From contig JAEZJG010000015.1 in assembly GCA_023415795.1 (NCBI GenBank), positions 1 to 64,000 of the forward strand: a DNA stretch of 64,000 nucleotides. Direction: 5' to 3'. Shown piece after piece: positions 26,601-35,672 of the stretch (position 1 is the stretch's first letter; every line of letters starts with the position of its first letter). This stretch comes from Bacillota bacterium (GTDB lineage: Bacteria > Bacillota > Clostridia > Christensenellales > SZUA-584). A program made the translations under genes and the position numbers. Below the pieces are notes generated by a model, which was not told the origin of the DNA, made no database searches, and worked only from the letters and a program-made list of their open reading frames with translations.

Positions 26601-27032
26601 ATGATAACAGGAGACAAGCTCATCACAATAGAGACGACAGTGAATGCATCCGTAGAGGACGTATGGAGTTTTTGGACGACGCCGGAACACATCACACAGT
26701 GGCATATAGCCAGTGAAGGATGGCATACGCCGACAGCCGAAAATGATCTGGTTGAAGGCGGTAAGTATCTATACAGGATGGAAGCGAAGAACGGCGAGTT
26801 TGGATTCGACTACTGGGGCATATATGACGAAGTGAACAAATATGAATCGATAGTCTCGACGCTGGGTGACGGAAGAAAGGTTTCAGTTTCATTTGAGCGC
26901 TTAGACGATAGCACCAAGGTCGTTGAATCCTTTGTACCGGATAAGGAATACTCTTTAGAGCAACAACGGATGGGCTGGCAACAAATACTGGATAATTTCA
27001 AAACGTATGTGGAAACACAAACACTCAAGTAA
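26601..27032 (+). CDS. SRPBCC/AHSA1-type ligand-binding protein
   Basis: A 143-residue START-like fold protein of the AHSA1 group. It shows the usual opening strand ITIETTVNASVEDVWSFW, the TTPEHITQW turn, and the closing helix with QRMGWQQILDNFKTYVE. Proteins of this group bind hydrophobic ligands or act in stress pathways; no ligand can be inferred. ATG 26601 has GGGGGTGG just upstream; a GTG nine bases earlier is the alternative. A terminator follows directly. Confidence 0.8.
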   Translation: MITGDKLITIETTVNASVEDVWSFWTTPEHITQWHIASEGWHTPTAENDLVEGGKYLYRMEAKNGEFGFDYWGIYDEVNKYESIVSTLGDGRKVSVSFERLDDSTKVVESFVPDKEYSLEQQRMGWQQILDNFKTYVETQTLK

Positions 27033-27045
27033 GACATATTTGCTC

Positions 27046-27071
27046 AAGGTCTGCTGCGGCAGGCCTTTTTT
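27046..27071 (+). terminator. Intrinsic terminator after the SRPBCC gene
   Basis: AGGTCTGC and GCAGGCCT form an 8-bp stem (one G-U pair) with a short loop, followed by a run of T. Confidence 0.85.
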
Positions 27072-27250
27072 GTATCCGATGAACCAAACGGGAATCCAAT
27101 TCATTCGCCCGCCCAACAACATGGATTACGGCACCGTGGCGGTGTTCACCTACCTGTACGGCAACAAGAGGGGCTTGGTGCGGTGTGCGGATAGGGGCAT
27201 CCCATGGGCGCGAGGATAGGGGAGCGCTGTTAACAGAACGGTTTCAACCC

Positions 27251-28036
27251 TTAACTTCTAAATCCGGAATACGAAGCGAATCCGAGGATATATAACGCCA
27301 AAGCAAAAGAACCATTTTCGTGTTCTGCTATCTTTTTTAATTCATCGATAACAGTGTCATTGGGAACGAAAATAGTTTTTGACTTTTCCACAACAGTTTC
27401 AATTACTGATGGCAAGACCATACACATCTTAAAAAATGCGTCATCTTGTCCGGTTACAAGTTTATAGAATTCATCCATGCTTAACCGACGTATGCGGCGA
27501 TGCTTTTGTTTTGTTCCGTCCACGCTTACAGCCCAAGTTATATTCTGTGACCTTTTTGCGATTGCTTCCACAAGTAAGCAAGCGCAATCGTCATCGGATA
27601 ATAACTGCCCTTGCATTTTAATATAGGTTTTACCTGAAGAAGCGGAATTCATTGTGTTGTGCTTATTTTTCATTTCCACATAGACCGTTTTAACTTTGTC
27701 GCCATCTGGCATGTTAATCCCGCTATCCTTTGTAAAGATAACATCCCACCCCGCAGTTGGCACAACGCAACCAGCTATATATTGAAATATACGTTGATGA
27801 AAATAGCCAATATCATTATTGTTAGACTTGTCACGCTGACGAGAAATCTCATTTTTTATGATTTCTTCCCACGAATACCGATAAACTGTCTTATCAAAAA
27901 TCAGTTTGATAGGGTCAACAATATTACTATTAAACCGCTTTAAATCATACGGGATAAGTTTTTCGCCATATTGCTGTATAGTAAGTTGAACGTGCTTTGA
28001 AAAATCCTGTTCGGAGATAAATGTCAAGTCCCACAT
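27251..28036 (-). CDS. Type II restriction endonuclease, Eco47II/Sau96I family
   Basis: A 261-residue type II endonuclease of the Eco47II (RE_Eco47II) family, whose characterised members cut at GGWCC or GGNCC. A PD-(D/E)xK-type site can be drawn from Asp98 (GWDVI), Glu121 and Lys123 (VEMKNKH). Strongly family-like segments are FDKTVYRYSWEEIIKNEI, DIGYFHQ and NTMNSASSGKTYIKMQ. It overlaps the upstream methyltransferase gene by 13 bp, so the pair is translationally coupled with the methylase first, the safe order. Base composition is AT-richer than the host genes, so it was probably acquired as a unit. Confidence 0.9.
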   Translation of the reverse strand: MWDLTFISEQDFSKHVQLTIQQYGEKLIPYDLKRFNSNIVDPIKLIFDKTVYRYSWEEIIKNEISRQRDKSNNNDIGYFHQRIFQYIAGCVVPTAGWDVIFTKDSGINMPDGDKVKTVYVEMKNKHNTMNSASSGKTYIKMQGQLLSDDDCACLLVEAIAKRSQNITWAVSVDGTKQKHRRIRRLSMDEFYKLVTGQDDAFFKMCMVLPSVIETVVEKSKTIFVPNDTVIDELKKIAEHENGSFALALYILGFASYSGFRS

Positions 28037-29100
28037 ATCAAACCCTCCAAGCCTTTATGAATTTGTTTAGCTATTTCATAAGCAAGCAGCACGGGAACGG
28101 CATTACCAACCTGTTTATATTGACTTCCAACACTTCCGCAAAACTTCCAATCATCCGGGAAGCATTGAATACGCGCATTTTCTCTTATATTAAAAGGACG
28201 CGCTTCCAATGGGTGACATCTGTCCGTTTGCTTTTGTGAGGGGGAGGTCAGGACTGCAAGTGAAGGTTCATCTAAACTTAAGCGACGTAATATACCTGTT
28301 CTACCACCGCCCATATTCCAGCAACTTTTCATATATTCTTTTGCAATGTCTGCGGGAATGTCTCGCCAATAACCACCGGGTGGGACAAGCTCAAATATTT
28401 TTCGTTTGTATTCCGAATACTGCGTTCCCTCACTTAAAGGCACGTTCTGCAAAACGTCGCGTAATACGGGCTTATACGAGTGGGGAGGGGGAAAATCAAT
28501 TTTTATTAATTCAGTCAAATCATTACGAACCCCAATAGTTATAAGACGTTCGCGCTTTTGGGCAACGCCAAAATCCCAAGCGTTCAGTACTTGTTTTTGA
28601 ATGGTGTAACCTGCTTCTGCAAAAATATCTAATATTGTTTCGTATGTACGCCCGTGATTGTGTGTTAATAGTCCGCGAACATTTTCAAAAAGAAAAGTTT
28701 TCGGACGTAACTTTTCAAGAAATAAGGCGAAGTGATAGAATAGTGTTCCACGTGCGTCCTCTAAACCTAACCTTTTACCTGCATATGAAAACGATTGACA
28801 GGGGGCACCGCCAGAAAGCAAGTCCAATTCACCAATACCGACATTAAAAAGAGCTTCTAGGTTTTGCTGGGAAACATTAGCTATATCGTCGCAGATAACA
28901 TTCCATTCCGGTCGGTTTGCTTTAAGGGTTTGAGCTGCGTCTTTGTCATATTCGATAAGGGCAAGCGTATTAAACCCGGCTTTAGCAATACCAAGGGCAA
29001 GTCCACCTGCCCCGGCGAACAACTCGATAGCTGTAAAAGGACGTTGTGCCGACTGTAACGGCGAGGCATTATCAAGTTGTGACGCCGTTGTTTTCTCCAT
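28024..29100 (-). CDS. DNA cytosine-5 methyltransferase (partner of the Eco47II-type nuclease)
   Basis: A 358-residue C5 cytosine methyltransferase. Motif I ELFAGAGGL (residues 26-34) binds SAM; motif IV has catalytic Cys101 in PCQSFSYAG; motif VI is ENV at 139-141; motif VIII QKRERL is at 181-186; motif X has GNAVP near the C-terminus. The variable target-recognition region lies between about 200 and 310. It would protect the host against the overlapping nuclease gene. A TATAAT box (29142-29147, minus strand) with a poor -35 and an AGGGAG ribosome site (about 29115-29120) precede it. No C-protein or Vsr gene was seen beside it. Confidence 0.92.
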   Translation of the reverse strand: MEKTTASQLDNASPLQSAQRPFTAIELFAGAGGLALGIAKAGFNTLALIEYDKDAAQTLKANRPEWNVICDDIANVSQQNLEALFNVGIGELDLLSGGAPCQSFSYAGKRLGLEDARGTLFYHFALFLEKLRPKTFLFENVRGLLTHNHGRTYETILDIFAEAGYTIQKQVLNAWDFGVAQKRERLITIGVRNDLTELIKIDFPPPHSYKPVLRDVLQNVPLSEGTQYSEYKRKIFELVPPGGYWRDIPADIAKEYMKSCWNMGGGRTGILRRLSLDEPSLAVLTSPSQKQTDRCHPLEARPFNIRENARIQCFPDDWKFCGSVGSQYKQVGNAVPVLLAYEIAKQIHKGLEGLICGT

Positions 29101-29357
29101 ATATTGTACAATCTCCCTTGCGACATAAATTTACACAATTCATTATAGCATAACCCCAGTTTAATAGAATACCTTGAATGCTTTTTTAGGTGGGTAATAT
29201 AGAATAATGCGAGATATAGTTAACCAGAACCCAAAAGCCAACTGAATATCAATCGTTCCGGCTTTGCCTGACAGCGCGCCCGGAACCAGCTCCAGAGCCA
29301 TGCACCACTTGGCTCTTTTGGTGCTGTCGGTGGTGTCATCCTTCGTTCCAACTCCCC

Positions 29358-30278
29358 CTAAAACCACTTCCGCCTCTTGAAAAACACCATACAGGCGATG
29401 ACGACGGCGACGGACAGCGCAATGACGGCGAGATAGCCGTAGCGCCAGCCGTATTCCGGCATCTGCAGGTTCATGCCGTACCAGCCCACAATGAGCGTGA
29501 GCGGCAGGAATATCGCCGTGATGACGGTGAATATCTTCATGATGTTGTTCAGGCTGATGTCCACCTGCGCCTGATACGATTCGCGCACTTGCGTCACGTA
29601 GTCGCGCAGGTTGAGGACGGCGTGGTATAAGCGGTCGGCACGGCTGCTGATGATCTTGAGCGTGCGCATGCCGGCGGCAGACAGCAGCTCGTCGTCGTTT
29701 TCCTCCAGCATGTCCAGCACGGAGAGCAGTTGCTCGTAATGCCGCTTGTAGGTCATCAGGCGCTGGCGCAGCGAGATAATCTCGCGCACGGCGCTGCGCT
29801 TGCGTTCGGTGATGAGCGCGTCCTCAAGGTCGGTGATCTCCTGCTCGAGGTCTTCCAGCGCCTCGGTGCCGCCCGCGTTCAGCCGCTCAAGGAACAGCAG
29901 CAGCAGACGCTCGGGCGAGAGCGGCGTCACCTCTCCGGAAAGCGCGTCGGACAGCAGGTCTGCCACGGGCTGCGGCTGCGCACAGGCAAACAGCAGCAGG
30001 CTGCCGGTGAAGTAGATGCACACCTTGCCCATCGGGGAGGCGGCGGGGAAATCGGCGTTGAGCAGGTTGACACAGGCGAAATCGAAGCCCTCGTGGCTCT
30101 CGTACGCCATGGCGCGGTTTTGCAGCGCGTGATCCATCAGCCGCTCGGGCAAGCCGAAACGGCTCAGCAGCGGGCGCGCTTCCTCTGTCGTGGTGATTGC
30201 CGCGTGTGCGCCGCCGGGTTTCATGGCTTTGGGCTGTATGGCGCGGGGCGGCTCGCTTCCTATCTCGTATAAGTACAT
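29358..30278 (-). CDS. CorA-like divalent metal ion transporter
   Basis: A 306-residue CorA-family protein. The N-terminal alpha/beta cytoplasmic domain is followed by a long coiled-coil stalk (about 130-240), then two transmembrane helices near 246-266 and 281-300 with the family signature YGMN (GMN at 268-270) between them, and a short basic tail. Members move magnesium, cobalt or zinc as pentamers. The second of two nearby ATGs (30278) is chosen because AGGAG is 8 bp from it but only 2 bp from the first (30284). A single gene. Confidence 0.85.
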   Translation of the reverse strand: MYLYEIGSEPPRAIQPKAMKPGGAHAAITTTEEARPLLSRFGLPERLMDHALQNRAMAYESHEGFDFACVNLLNADFPAASPMGKVCIYFTGSLLLFACAQPQPVADLLSDALSGEVTPLSPERLLLLFLERLNAGGTEALEDLEQEITDLEDALITERKRSAVREIISLRQRLMTYKRHYEQLLSVLDMLEENDDELLSAAGMRTLKIISSRADRLYHAVLNLRDYVTQVRESYQAQVDISLNNIMKIFTVITAIFLPLTLIVGWYGMNLQMPEYGWRYGYLAVIALSVAVVIACMVFFKRRKWF

Positions 30279-30517
30279 GTGCATATCTCCTGCCGTTTGG
30301 TGTATGCGTGCTGTGACTCTTGTGCTGTGCCGATACTGTTACTATATTCCTTTCTTACCACAGTTTCAATACGCTGATGCAGCGGCTTTGCGGGGCAGGA
30401 AAGCGGCGCGGCGATGCACGGCAAACGCGCAAGCCAAACAGGAAACTCCGTTGAATTTTGTCATACCTCCATATTTATGTTATGTAAGTCAGCCAAACAA
30501 CCGATATATATACTAAA

Positions 30518-30537
30518 GTAAACAGCCGCTTGTTTAC
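30518..30537 (+). promoter_or_regulatory. Perfect 7-bp inverted repeat upstream of the first GGDEF-EAL gene
   Basis: GTAAACA, 6 bp, TGTTTAC. It lies 50 bp upstream of the GTG start and is the shape of an operator for a dimeric regulator. The regulator is unknown. Confidence 0.45.
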
Positions 30538-30586
30538 GGGCCTGTTTATGGCTTGATACAGTTCCCGAACGGAAGGACTGACGGGT

Positions 30587-32962
30587 GTGAAGAAATCGAC
30601 AGGAAACCTTTTACTGGCTTTGATGGGGCTGTGCCTTGGCGCATACGCGGTGACAGAGACGGCGGCGCCCGGCGGGCTTGGTTACATATTGTCTCCATTG
30701 AGCGCGCTGCTGGCCGGTGCGGTTACCGTGACAACCTTCCTCGTGGTGAAGGTGGCGGGGCGCTTGCGTGTGGTGTGGCTGCTGTTTGGTCTGGGCTGCT
30801 TTTGCTGGGCGGCGGCGGACGCGGTGCTGGCGGTATACGCGCTGGGCTTTGGCGTGGTGGCGGAGGAGTATCCCGTCGTCATGGTGCTGTATGGCTGCAC
30901 GAACCTGTTTTTGCTCTCCTCCGTCGTTTTCTTTGTGGGGGCGCACTTCAAGCGATGGAACCGCGCAAAGCTGTTGCTGGATGCGGTATCGCTGACGGGG
31001 GTTTGCGTTTACGCCATGTGGGTGCTGGCTTACGGCAGAAGCCCGATGTTAATTGATATGCTGCTTCAAAACGGCGTGATCTCAGCGCTGCCGATTGTAG
31101 CGGATTTTTTGGTTATTATGGGCGCGGCGCTATGGTTCCTGTCCGCGAAGAATGGTCCGGTGCCGCTCTATGTTGTGCTGGCAATGCTCTCTGTGGCATC
31201 GTTTTCGCTGGTAGACCTCGTGTACTGGCAGGTCAGCTACGAGGGCGGCTACTATCCGGGATCAGTGCTGGACGTGCTGGCGATGGCTTCGCTGATGGTG
31301 GGCGCTGCCGGAGGCACGCTGCGGCTGGGGTCGGTGGTCATCACGCCGATACCCACCGGTATGCCGGGTCGAAAAACCGAGCGTTTAATCAAGGAAGGAA
31401 TACTGCTGCTGCTGCCGCTGCTTGCCATGCTTGTCAGCGGCTTTGTCGTTGTTGAGCTGGTGGTTTATTTGGTGGCGGTTGTGATATACAAGAGCGTCAG
31501 CGTCAACTTTGAGGCGGGCATACGCCGCGAGCTGCAGCTGCGTCAGGAGAAGAAGACAAATCAGGAGCTGTCGCAGGTGGTCGAGCAGAACACGATGGAT
31601 CTGATGCTGAAAAATGAGGAGCTGCAGCGCAAGAACGAAGAGCTGCTGCTGGTGTCCAGCAACGACATGCTGACCAGCCTGTTTAACCGGCGTTACATTA
31701 TGGACAAGCTGCAGATCAGTCTGGATCAGCTAAAGGCGGGGCAGTATGTGGCGCTGCTGTATATCGATCTGGATCGCTTCAAGGTGATCAACGATATGTA
31801 TGGCCACGAGATGGGCGATAAGGTGCTGGTGGAAATATCAAGCAGGCTCAAGCAGTTTTCGTGCGGGCACGTGATGCTGGCGCGAATGGGCGGCGACGAG
31901 TTTGTGATGGTGCTGACGGGGCTGGCAGAGATTCGGGAAGCCGCTGAATACGCGGCGAAGATCATTGAGCAGTGCGGGCAAAACATTTACGTGGGCGATT
32001 ATGTGTTCAGCCCCTCGATGTGCATCGGCATCTCCCTCTATCCGCTGGACGCGGAGGATGTGGGCACGATGCTCAAGAACGCGGATATCGCGCTGTATCA
32101 CGCCAAGGAGCAGGGGACGGGGCGTTTTGCTGTGTTCAGCCGCATGATCCGGCAGAAGTCTCAGCGGCGCAACACCATCGAGATGCTGCTGCGCTCGGAT
32201 GATATTACCTCGGAGTTTACGCTGCACTACCAGCCGCAGTTCTCGATACCCGATCAGAGGCTGATTGCGGCGGAGGCGCTGCTGCGCTGGAAGAGCCCGC
32301 AATTGGGCAATGTACCGCCCGCCGAGTTTATTCCCATCGCCGAGGAGACAGACCGCATTAACCACATCGGCTTGTGGGTGCTGGGGCAGGCCACGGCGCA
32401 GATTGCCCAGTGGAACAGCCGTTTTGGCGGCGGTTTGGTGATGGGCGTCAATATATCGCCCAAGCAGCTCAACAGCTCGCGGCTGATGGAGAAGCTGCAA
32501 AACCTGTCGGACAGCAGCGGCTTTAACCCGGCGTGGCTGGATATCGAGATCACGGAAAGCGCGGCGCTGGAGGACGATTATCGTCTGTCGCAGATATTCC
32601 ACCTGTTCAAGGCCATCGGTATGTCGGTGTCTATCGACGACTTTGGCGCGGGCTATTCGTCCATCATGTCGCTCAAGCAATACTCGTTCGACCGCATCAA
32701 GATCGCCAAGCCGTTGATCGACTCGATAACAGCCAGCGACCGCAACGAGCACATCGTGAGGGCGCTGGTGTTGCTGGCGCGCTCCATCGGCATGAAGACC
32801 ATAGCGGAGGGCGTGGAAACCACGGCACAACTATACCGTCTGGCGGCAATCGGGTGCGATCAGATTCAAGGGTTTTTGCTGGGAGAACCGGTGCCGGCGG
32901 AACGCTTCGAGGAGCTTTACCTGATGCCTGCGCGGGGCGGCGTGGGCTCTGCCGGACGGTGA
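30587..32962 (+). CDS. Membrane GGDEF-EAL protein (cyclic-di-GMP synthesis/breakdown)
   Basis: A 791-residue signalling protein. About eight membrane helices occupy residues 5-305 (a sensor region of unknown ligand), a coiled-coil linker covers 315-360, a diguanylate cyclase domain follows with an intact GGDEF at 435-439, and then a phosphodiesterase domain with EAL at 563-565, NISPKQL, ITES, DDFGAGYSS, EGVE and QGFLLG. The usual KID tripeptide of the EAL domain is KIA here. Both activities look possible, so net output needs assay. Start GTG 30587 follows GGAAGG at 10 bp. It is paralogous to the next gene, separated by about 84 bp. Confidence 0.9.
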   Translation: MKKSTGNLLLALMGLCLGAYAVTETAAPGGLGYILSPLSALLAGAVTVTTFLVVKVAGRLRVVWLLFGLGCFCWAAADAVLAVYALGFGVVAEEYPVVMVLYGCTNLFLLSSVVFFVGAHFKRWNRAKLLLDAVSLTGVCVYAMWVLAYGRSPMLIDMLLQNGVISALPIVADFLVIMGAALWFLSAKNGPVPLYVVLAMLSVASFSLVDLVYWQVSYEGGYYPGSVLDVLAMASLMVGAAGGTLRLGSVVITPIPTGMPGRKTERLIKEGILLLLPLLAMLVSGFVVVELVVYLVAVVIYKSVSVNFEAGIRRELQLRQEKKTNQELSQVVEQNTMDLMLKNEELQRKNEELLLVSSNDMLTSLFNRRYIMDKLQISLDQLKAGQYVALLYIDLDRFKVINDMYGHEMGDKVLVEISSRLKQFSCGHVMLARMGGDEFVMVLTGLAEIREAAEYAAKIIEQCGQNIYVGDYVFSPSMCIGISLYPLDAEDVGTMLKNADIALYHAKEQGTGRFAVFSRMIRQKSQRRNTIEMLLRSDDITSEFTLHYQPQFSIPDQRLIAAEALLRWKSPQLGNVPPAEFIPIAEETDRINHIGLWVLGQATAQIAQWNSRFGGGLVMGVNISPKQLNSSRLMEKLQNLSDSSGFNPAWLDIEITESAALEDDYRLSQIFHLFKAIGMSVSIDDFGAGYSSIMSLKQYSFDRIKIAKPLIDSITASDRNEHIVRALVLLARSIGMKTIAEGVETTAQLYRLAAIGCDQIQGFLLGEPVPAERFEELYLMPARGGVGSAGR

Positions 32963-32995
32963 AAGTATAAGCGGGAAATTGTGCGTATAAAGGGA

Positions 32996-33024
32996 TTGCA
33001 ATTTCGCTAAATAGGAAGTATTCT
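32996..33024 (+). promoter_or_regulatory. Putative promoter of the second GGDEF-EAL gene
   Basis: TTGCAA at 32996-33001 and TATTCT at 33019-33024 with 17-bp spacing, in the short AT-rich gap between the two paralogues. It suggests the second gene can be expressed alone. Confidence 0.5.
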
Positions 33025-33046
33025 TAATAATATTTTATGCATCGTC

Positions 33047-35503
33047 ATGCACAAAGGCGGTGTCCGCTCCACAAAGGCGTGGCTTGCGGGTAAGAAGAGA
33101 GTGATAAACTTGAAGAAATCGACGTTTATTTTTCTTATAAGTGCGCTGGGTGCTTTTCTGGCAGCCTATGCCGCTGCTATTGTGGGGGGCAATGTGACAG
33201 CCCCTTACATTATGGCTCCGCTGGGAGCGCTGGCAGCGGGCGTGATTACGCTGAATGCATACATTAAGCCGCTGGCACAGCGCGCCGTTCCCGTTATCTG
33301 GCTGCTGCTCAGCGCTGCTTTTTTTACGTGGGCGGCTGCCGAGGTGCTCAGAGCCGTTCGGGAGCTGGGCATGGGCGCCAGCGCTACTGAAAACCTCACG
33401 ATACTGCATCTTAGGACCATAATGAACCTCGCCACGTTTGTCAGCTCAACCATCTTCATCATCAATCAGGTGAAAAGGTGGAACCGCGCCAAGCTGGTGC
33501 TGGATGCCGTGATGTATTCTATCATGGTGCTAACCACCTTCTGGATACTGCTGCTGAACAGAGACATAACGCTTGTCGGCCTCATATTGCGCGACGGCCC
33601 GTTGTCGGCGGGCAGCATATTGTCGGACGTGCTGTCGTTCATGATGCTGGCGATATGGATACTGTCCGTTAAAAGAGGCAAAGTACCGCTGCACATTTCT
33701 TTTGTGGTGGCGGGGATGATGATGTTTGTGCTGACGGATTTGTATAGTTATCACGTTGTTCTCAACGTGGGGTATAGCGCAGGGTCGTTTATCAATGTGC
33801 AGTATATGGGCGCGATGCTGCTGATTGCCTTGGGCGGGATTGTTCGTCTTTATCGCAAAAACATAACGACAGCGCAAACGCTCAACGTGTTCGGCAACCG
33901 AGTCAGCCTGATCGTCAAGTATACCGTGCTGCTGGCTGTACCGCTGGCGGCGATGGCGGTAACACGTTTTGTGGCGTATGAGCTGTTAATCTATCTGGTG
34001 CTTGTGGCGGCGTACGCAGTAATCAGCTTTTACTTTATGACGGCGATCAAGAAGGATGTGATGCTGGTTGAGGAGCGTCGGATCAACAACGAGCTGGAGC
34101 AGATTATTGCCAGCCACACGCAGGATCTGCGCAGCATGAACGAGGCGCTGGCTCAGAAGAACGACGAGCTGAGGATCAAGAACGACGAGCTGGCTGTTAT
34201 CTCTAACCGGGACATGCTGACGGGCTTGTATAACCGCCGCTACCTGCTGCAATGGCTGGAGGAGCATATAAGCCAGCAGGGCGGGGGAGAGCCGCTGACG
34301 CTCATGTATATCGACATCGACCGCTTCAAGCTGATCAACGATACGTATGGGCATGAGCTGGGCGATAAGGTGCTGGTGGAGTTCGCCAAATGCCTCTCGG
34401 AGATAAGCTGCGACTGCTCTGTGCTGGCGCGAATGGGCAGCGACGAGTTTGTGTATGTATACACCCGCGACTGCGATAACCAATTTGCCGCAGGGCTGGC
34501 GCAGAAGATCGGCAGCTATTGCAGACGCGTGATATATGTGGACGGCTACGAGTTTAGCCTGGAGGCGAGCATCGGTATTTCCAAGTATCCCATTGACGCA
34601 CAGAGCGTGGGCAGTCTGCTGAGAAACGCGGACATTGCGCTGTTCAGCGCGAAGGAGCGCGGCGTGGGGCGCACCGTCACCTTCAGCGAAATGATCCGTC
34701 AGAAAACGCAGCGGCGCAATACCATTGAAATGCTGCTGCGCCAGCCGGACATAACGCGCGAGATGCTGCTGTATTACCAGCCCCAGTTCTCGGTGCCGGA
34801 CAACAAGCTGATTGGCGCAGAGGCGCTGCTGCGCTGGCGCAATCCCGACATTGGCATGATACCGCCCGGCGAGTTTATCCCCATTGCGGAGGAATCCGAC
34901 AGCATTAACAACATCGGCATATGGGTATTGCAGCAGGCGGCGCAGCAGGCAGCCAAGTGGAACACGCAATACGGCGGCGCTCTGGTGGTGGGTGTAAACG
35001 TATCGCCCCGGCAACTGAACAGCTCCAGTTTGATTAGCCAGCTCAACAGCCTGAAGAACCGCACCGATTTTGATCCGGCGTGGCTGGACATTGAGGTGAC
35101 CGAGAGCGTGGCGATGGAAGGCGAATACCGGCTGACACAGATATTCAGCCTGTTCAAATCCATCGGCATGTCCACCTCCATCGACGATTTCGGCACGGGC
35201 TATTCGTCCATATCGTCGCTGAAAAACTTCCCGTTCGACCGCATCAAGATCGCCAAGCCGCTGGTGGATTCGCTGACGGTGAAGGAGAAGGATGAGCAGA
35301 TCGTGAAGGCGATTGTGCTGCTGGCGGATGCCATCGGCATGAAAACCATTGCGGAGGGCGTGGAAACGCAGGCACAGTATAACAAGCTCAAGGAGCTGGG
35401 GTGCGATCAGATTCAGGGCTATCTGCTGGGCAGGCCTGTTCCCGCGGAGGAGTTTGAGGCATTGTACCTGTGCCAGAAGACAAACGTGAACACCGCTTCG
35501 TAG
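33047..35503 (+). CDS. Membrane GGDEF-EAL protein, paralogue with GSDEF signature
   Basis: Up to 818 residues with the same layout as its upstream paralogue: about eight membrane helices, coiled coil, GGDEF-type domain, EAL domain. The cyclase signature reads GSDEF (464-468), a change that often lowers or alters cyclase activity; the EAL domain keeps EAL (592-594), NVSPRQL, VTES, DDFGTGYSS, EGVE and QGYLLG, and again KIA in place of KID. The ATG at 33047 has no ribosome site; alignment with the paralogue (shared AAGAAATCGAC after the start) suggests the true start is GTG 33101 or TTG 33110. A terminator at 35616-35638 ends the pair. Confidence 0.85.
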   Translation: MHKGGVRSTKAWLAGKKRVINLKKSTFIFLISALGAFLAAYAAAIVGGNVTAPYIMAPLGALAAGVITLNAYIKPLAQRAVPVIWLLLSAAFFTWAAAEVLRAVRELGMGASATENLTILHLRTIMNLATFVSSTIFIINQVKRWNRAKLVLDAVMYSIMVLTTFWILLLNRDITLVGLILRDGPLSAGSILSDVLSFMMLAIWILSVKRGKVPLHISFVVAGMMMFVLTDLYSYHVVLNVGYSAGSFINVQYMGAMLLIALGGIVRLYRKNITTAQTLNVFGNRVSLIVKYTVLLAVPLAAMAVTRFVAYELLIYLVLVAAYAVISFYFMTAIKKDVMLVEERRINNELEQIIASHTQDLRSMNEALAQKNDELRIKNDELAVISNRDMLTGLYNRRYLLQWLEEHISQQGGGEPLTLMYIDIDRFKLINDTYGHELGDKVLVEFAKCLSEISCDCSVLARMGSDEFVYVYTRDCDNQFAAGLAQKIGSYCRRVIYVDGYEFSLEASIGISKYPIDAQSVGSLLRNADIALFSAKERGVGRTVTFSEMIRQKTQRRNTIEMLLRQPDITREMLLYYQPQFSVPDNKLIGAEALLRWRNPDIGMIPPGEFIPIAEESDSINNIGIWVLQQAAQQAAKWNTQYGGALVVGVNVSPRQLNSSSLISQLNSLKNRTDFDPAWLDIEVTESVAMEGEYRLTQIFSLFKSIGMSTSIDDFGTGYSSISSLKNFPFDRIKIAKPLVDSLTVKEKDEQIVKAIVLLADAIGMKTIAEGVETQAQYNKLKELGCDQIQGYLLGRPVPAEEFEALYLCQKTNVNTAS

Positions 35504-35615
35504 GCAGGGGCAGGGGGCGTTTACAGACCGCCTGTGTGCCCGCTGTGCGGCTTTTGCGGCGCGGGGGCGATAGTTGCCCTGCATCTGCATCTAGGGCGCG
35601 AATACAGACCCTCAC

Positions 35616-35638
35616 GGCGTTGACAAAACGCCTTTTTT
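35616..35638 (+). terminator. Intrinsic terminator after the GGDEF-EAL pair
   Basis: GGCGTT, five-base loop, AACGCC, then six T (35633-35638). Confidence 0.85.
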
Positions 35639-35672
35639 GTTGGCACAGGGAAGGAGGGCAAGCAGCGCAGTG

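Noticed and set aside
29161..29357. Short minus-strand frame between the methylase and CorA genes
   Set aside because: No ribosome site, no recognised motif; it might be a fragment of a mobile-element protein but nothing supports this.
33986..35590. 534-residue open frame on the minus strand opposite the second GGDEF-EAL gene
   Set aside because: It mirrors a clearly coding gene, has no ribosome site and a His/Arg/Gln-rich composition typical of antisense frames in GC-rich DNA. The same applies to 58795-60579, 44220-45641, 52248-53609 and 62289-63833.
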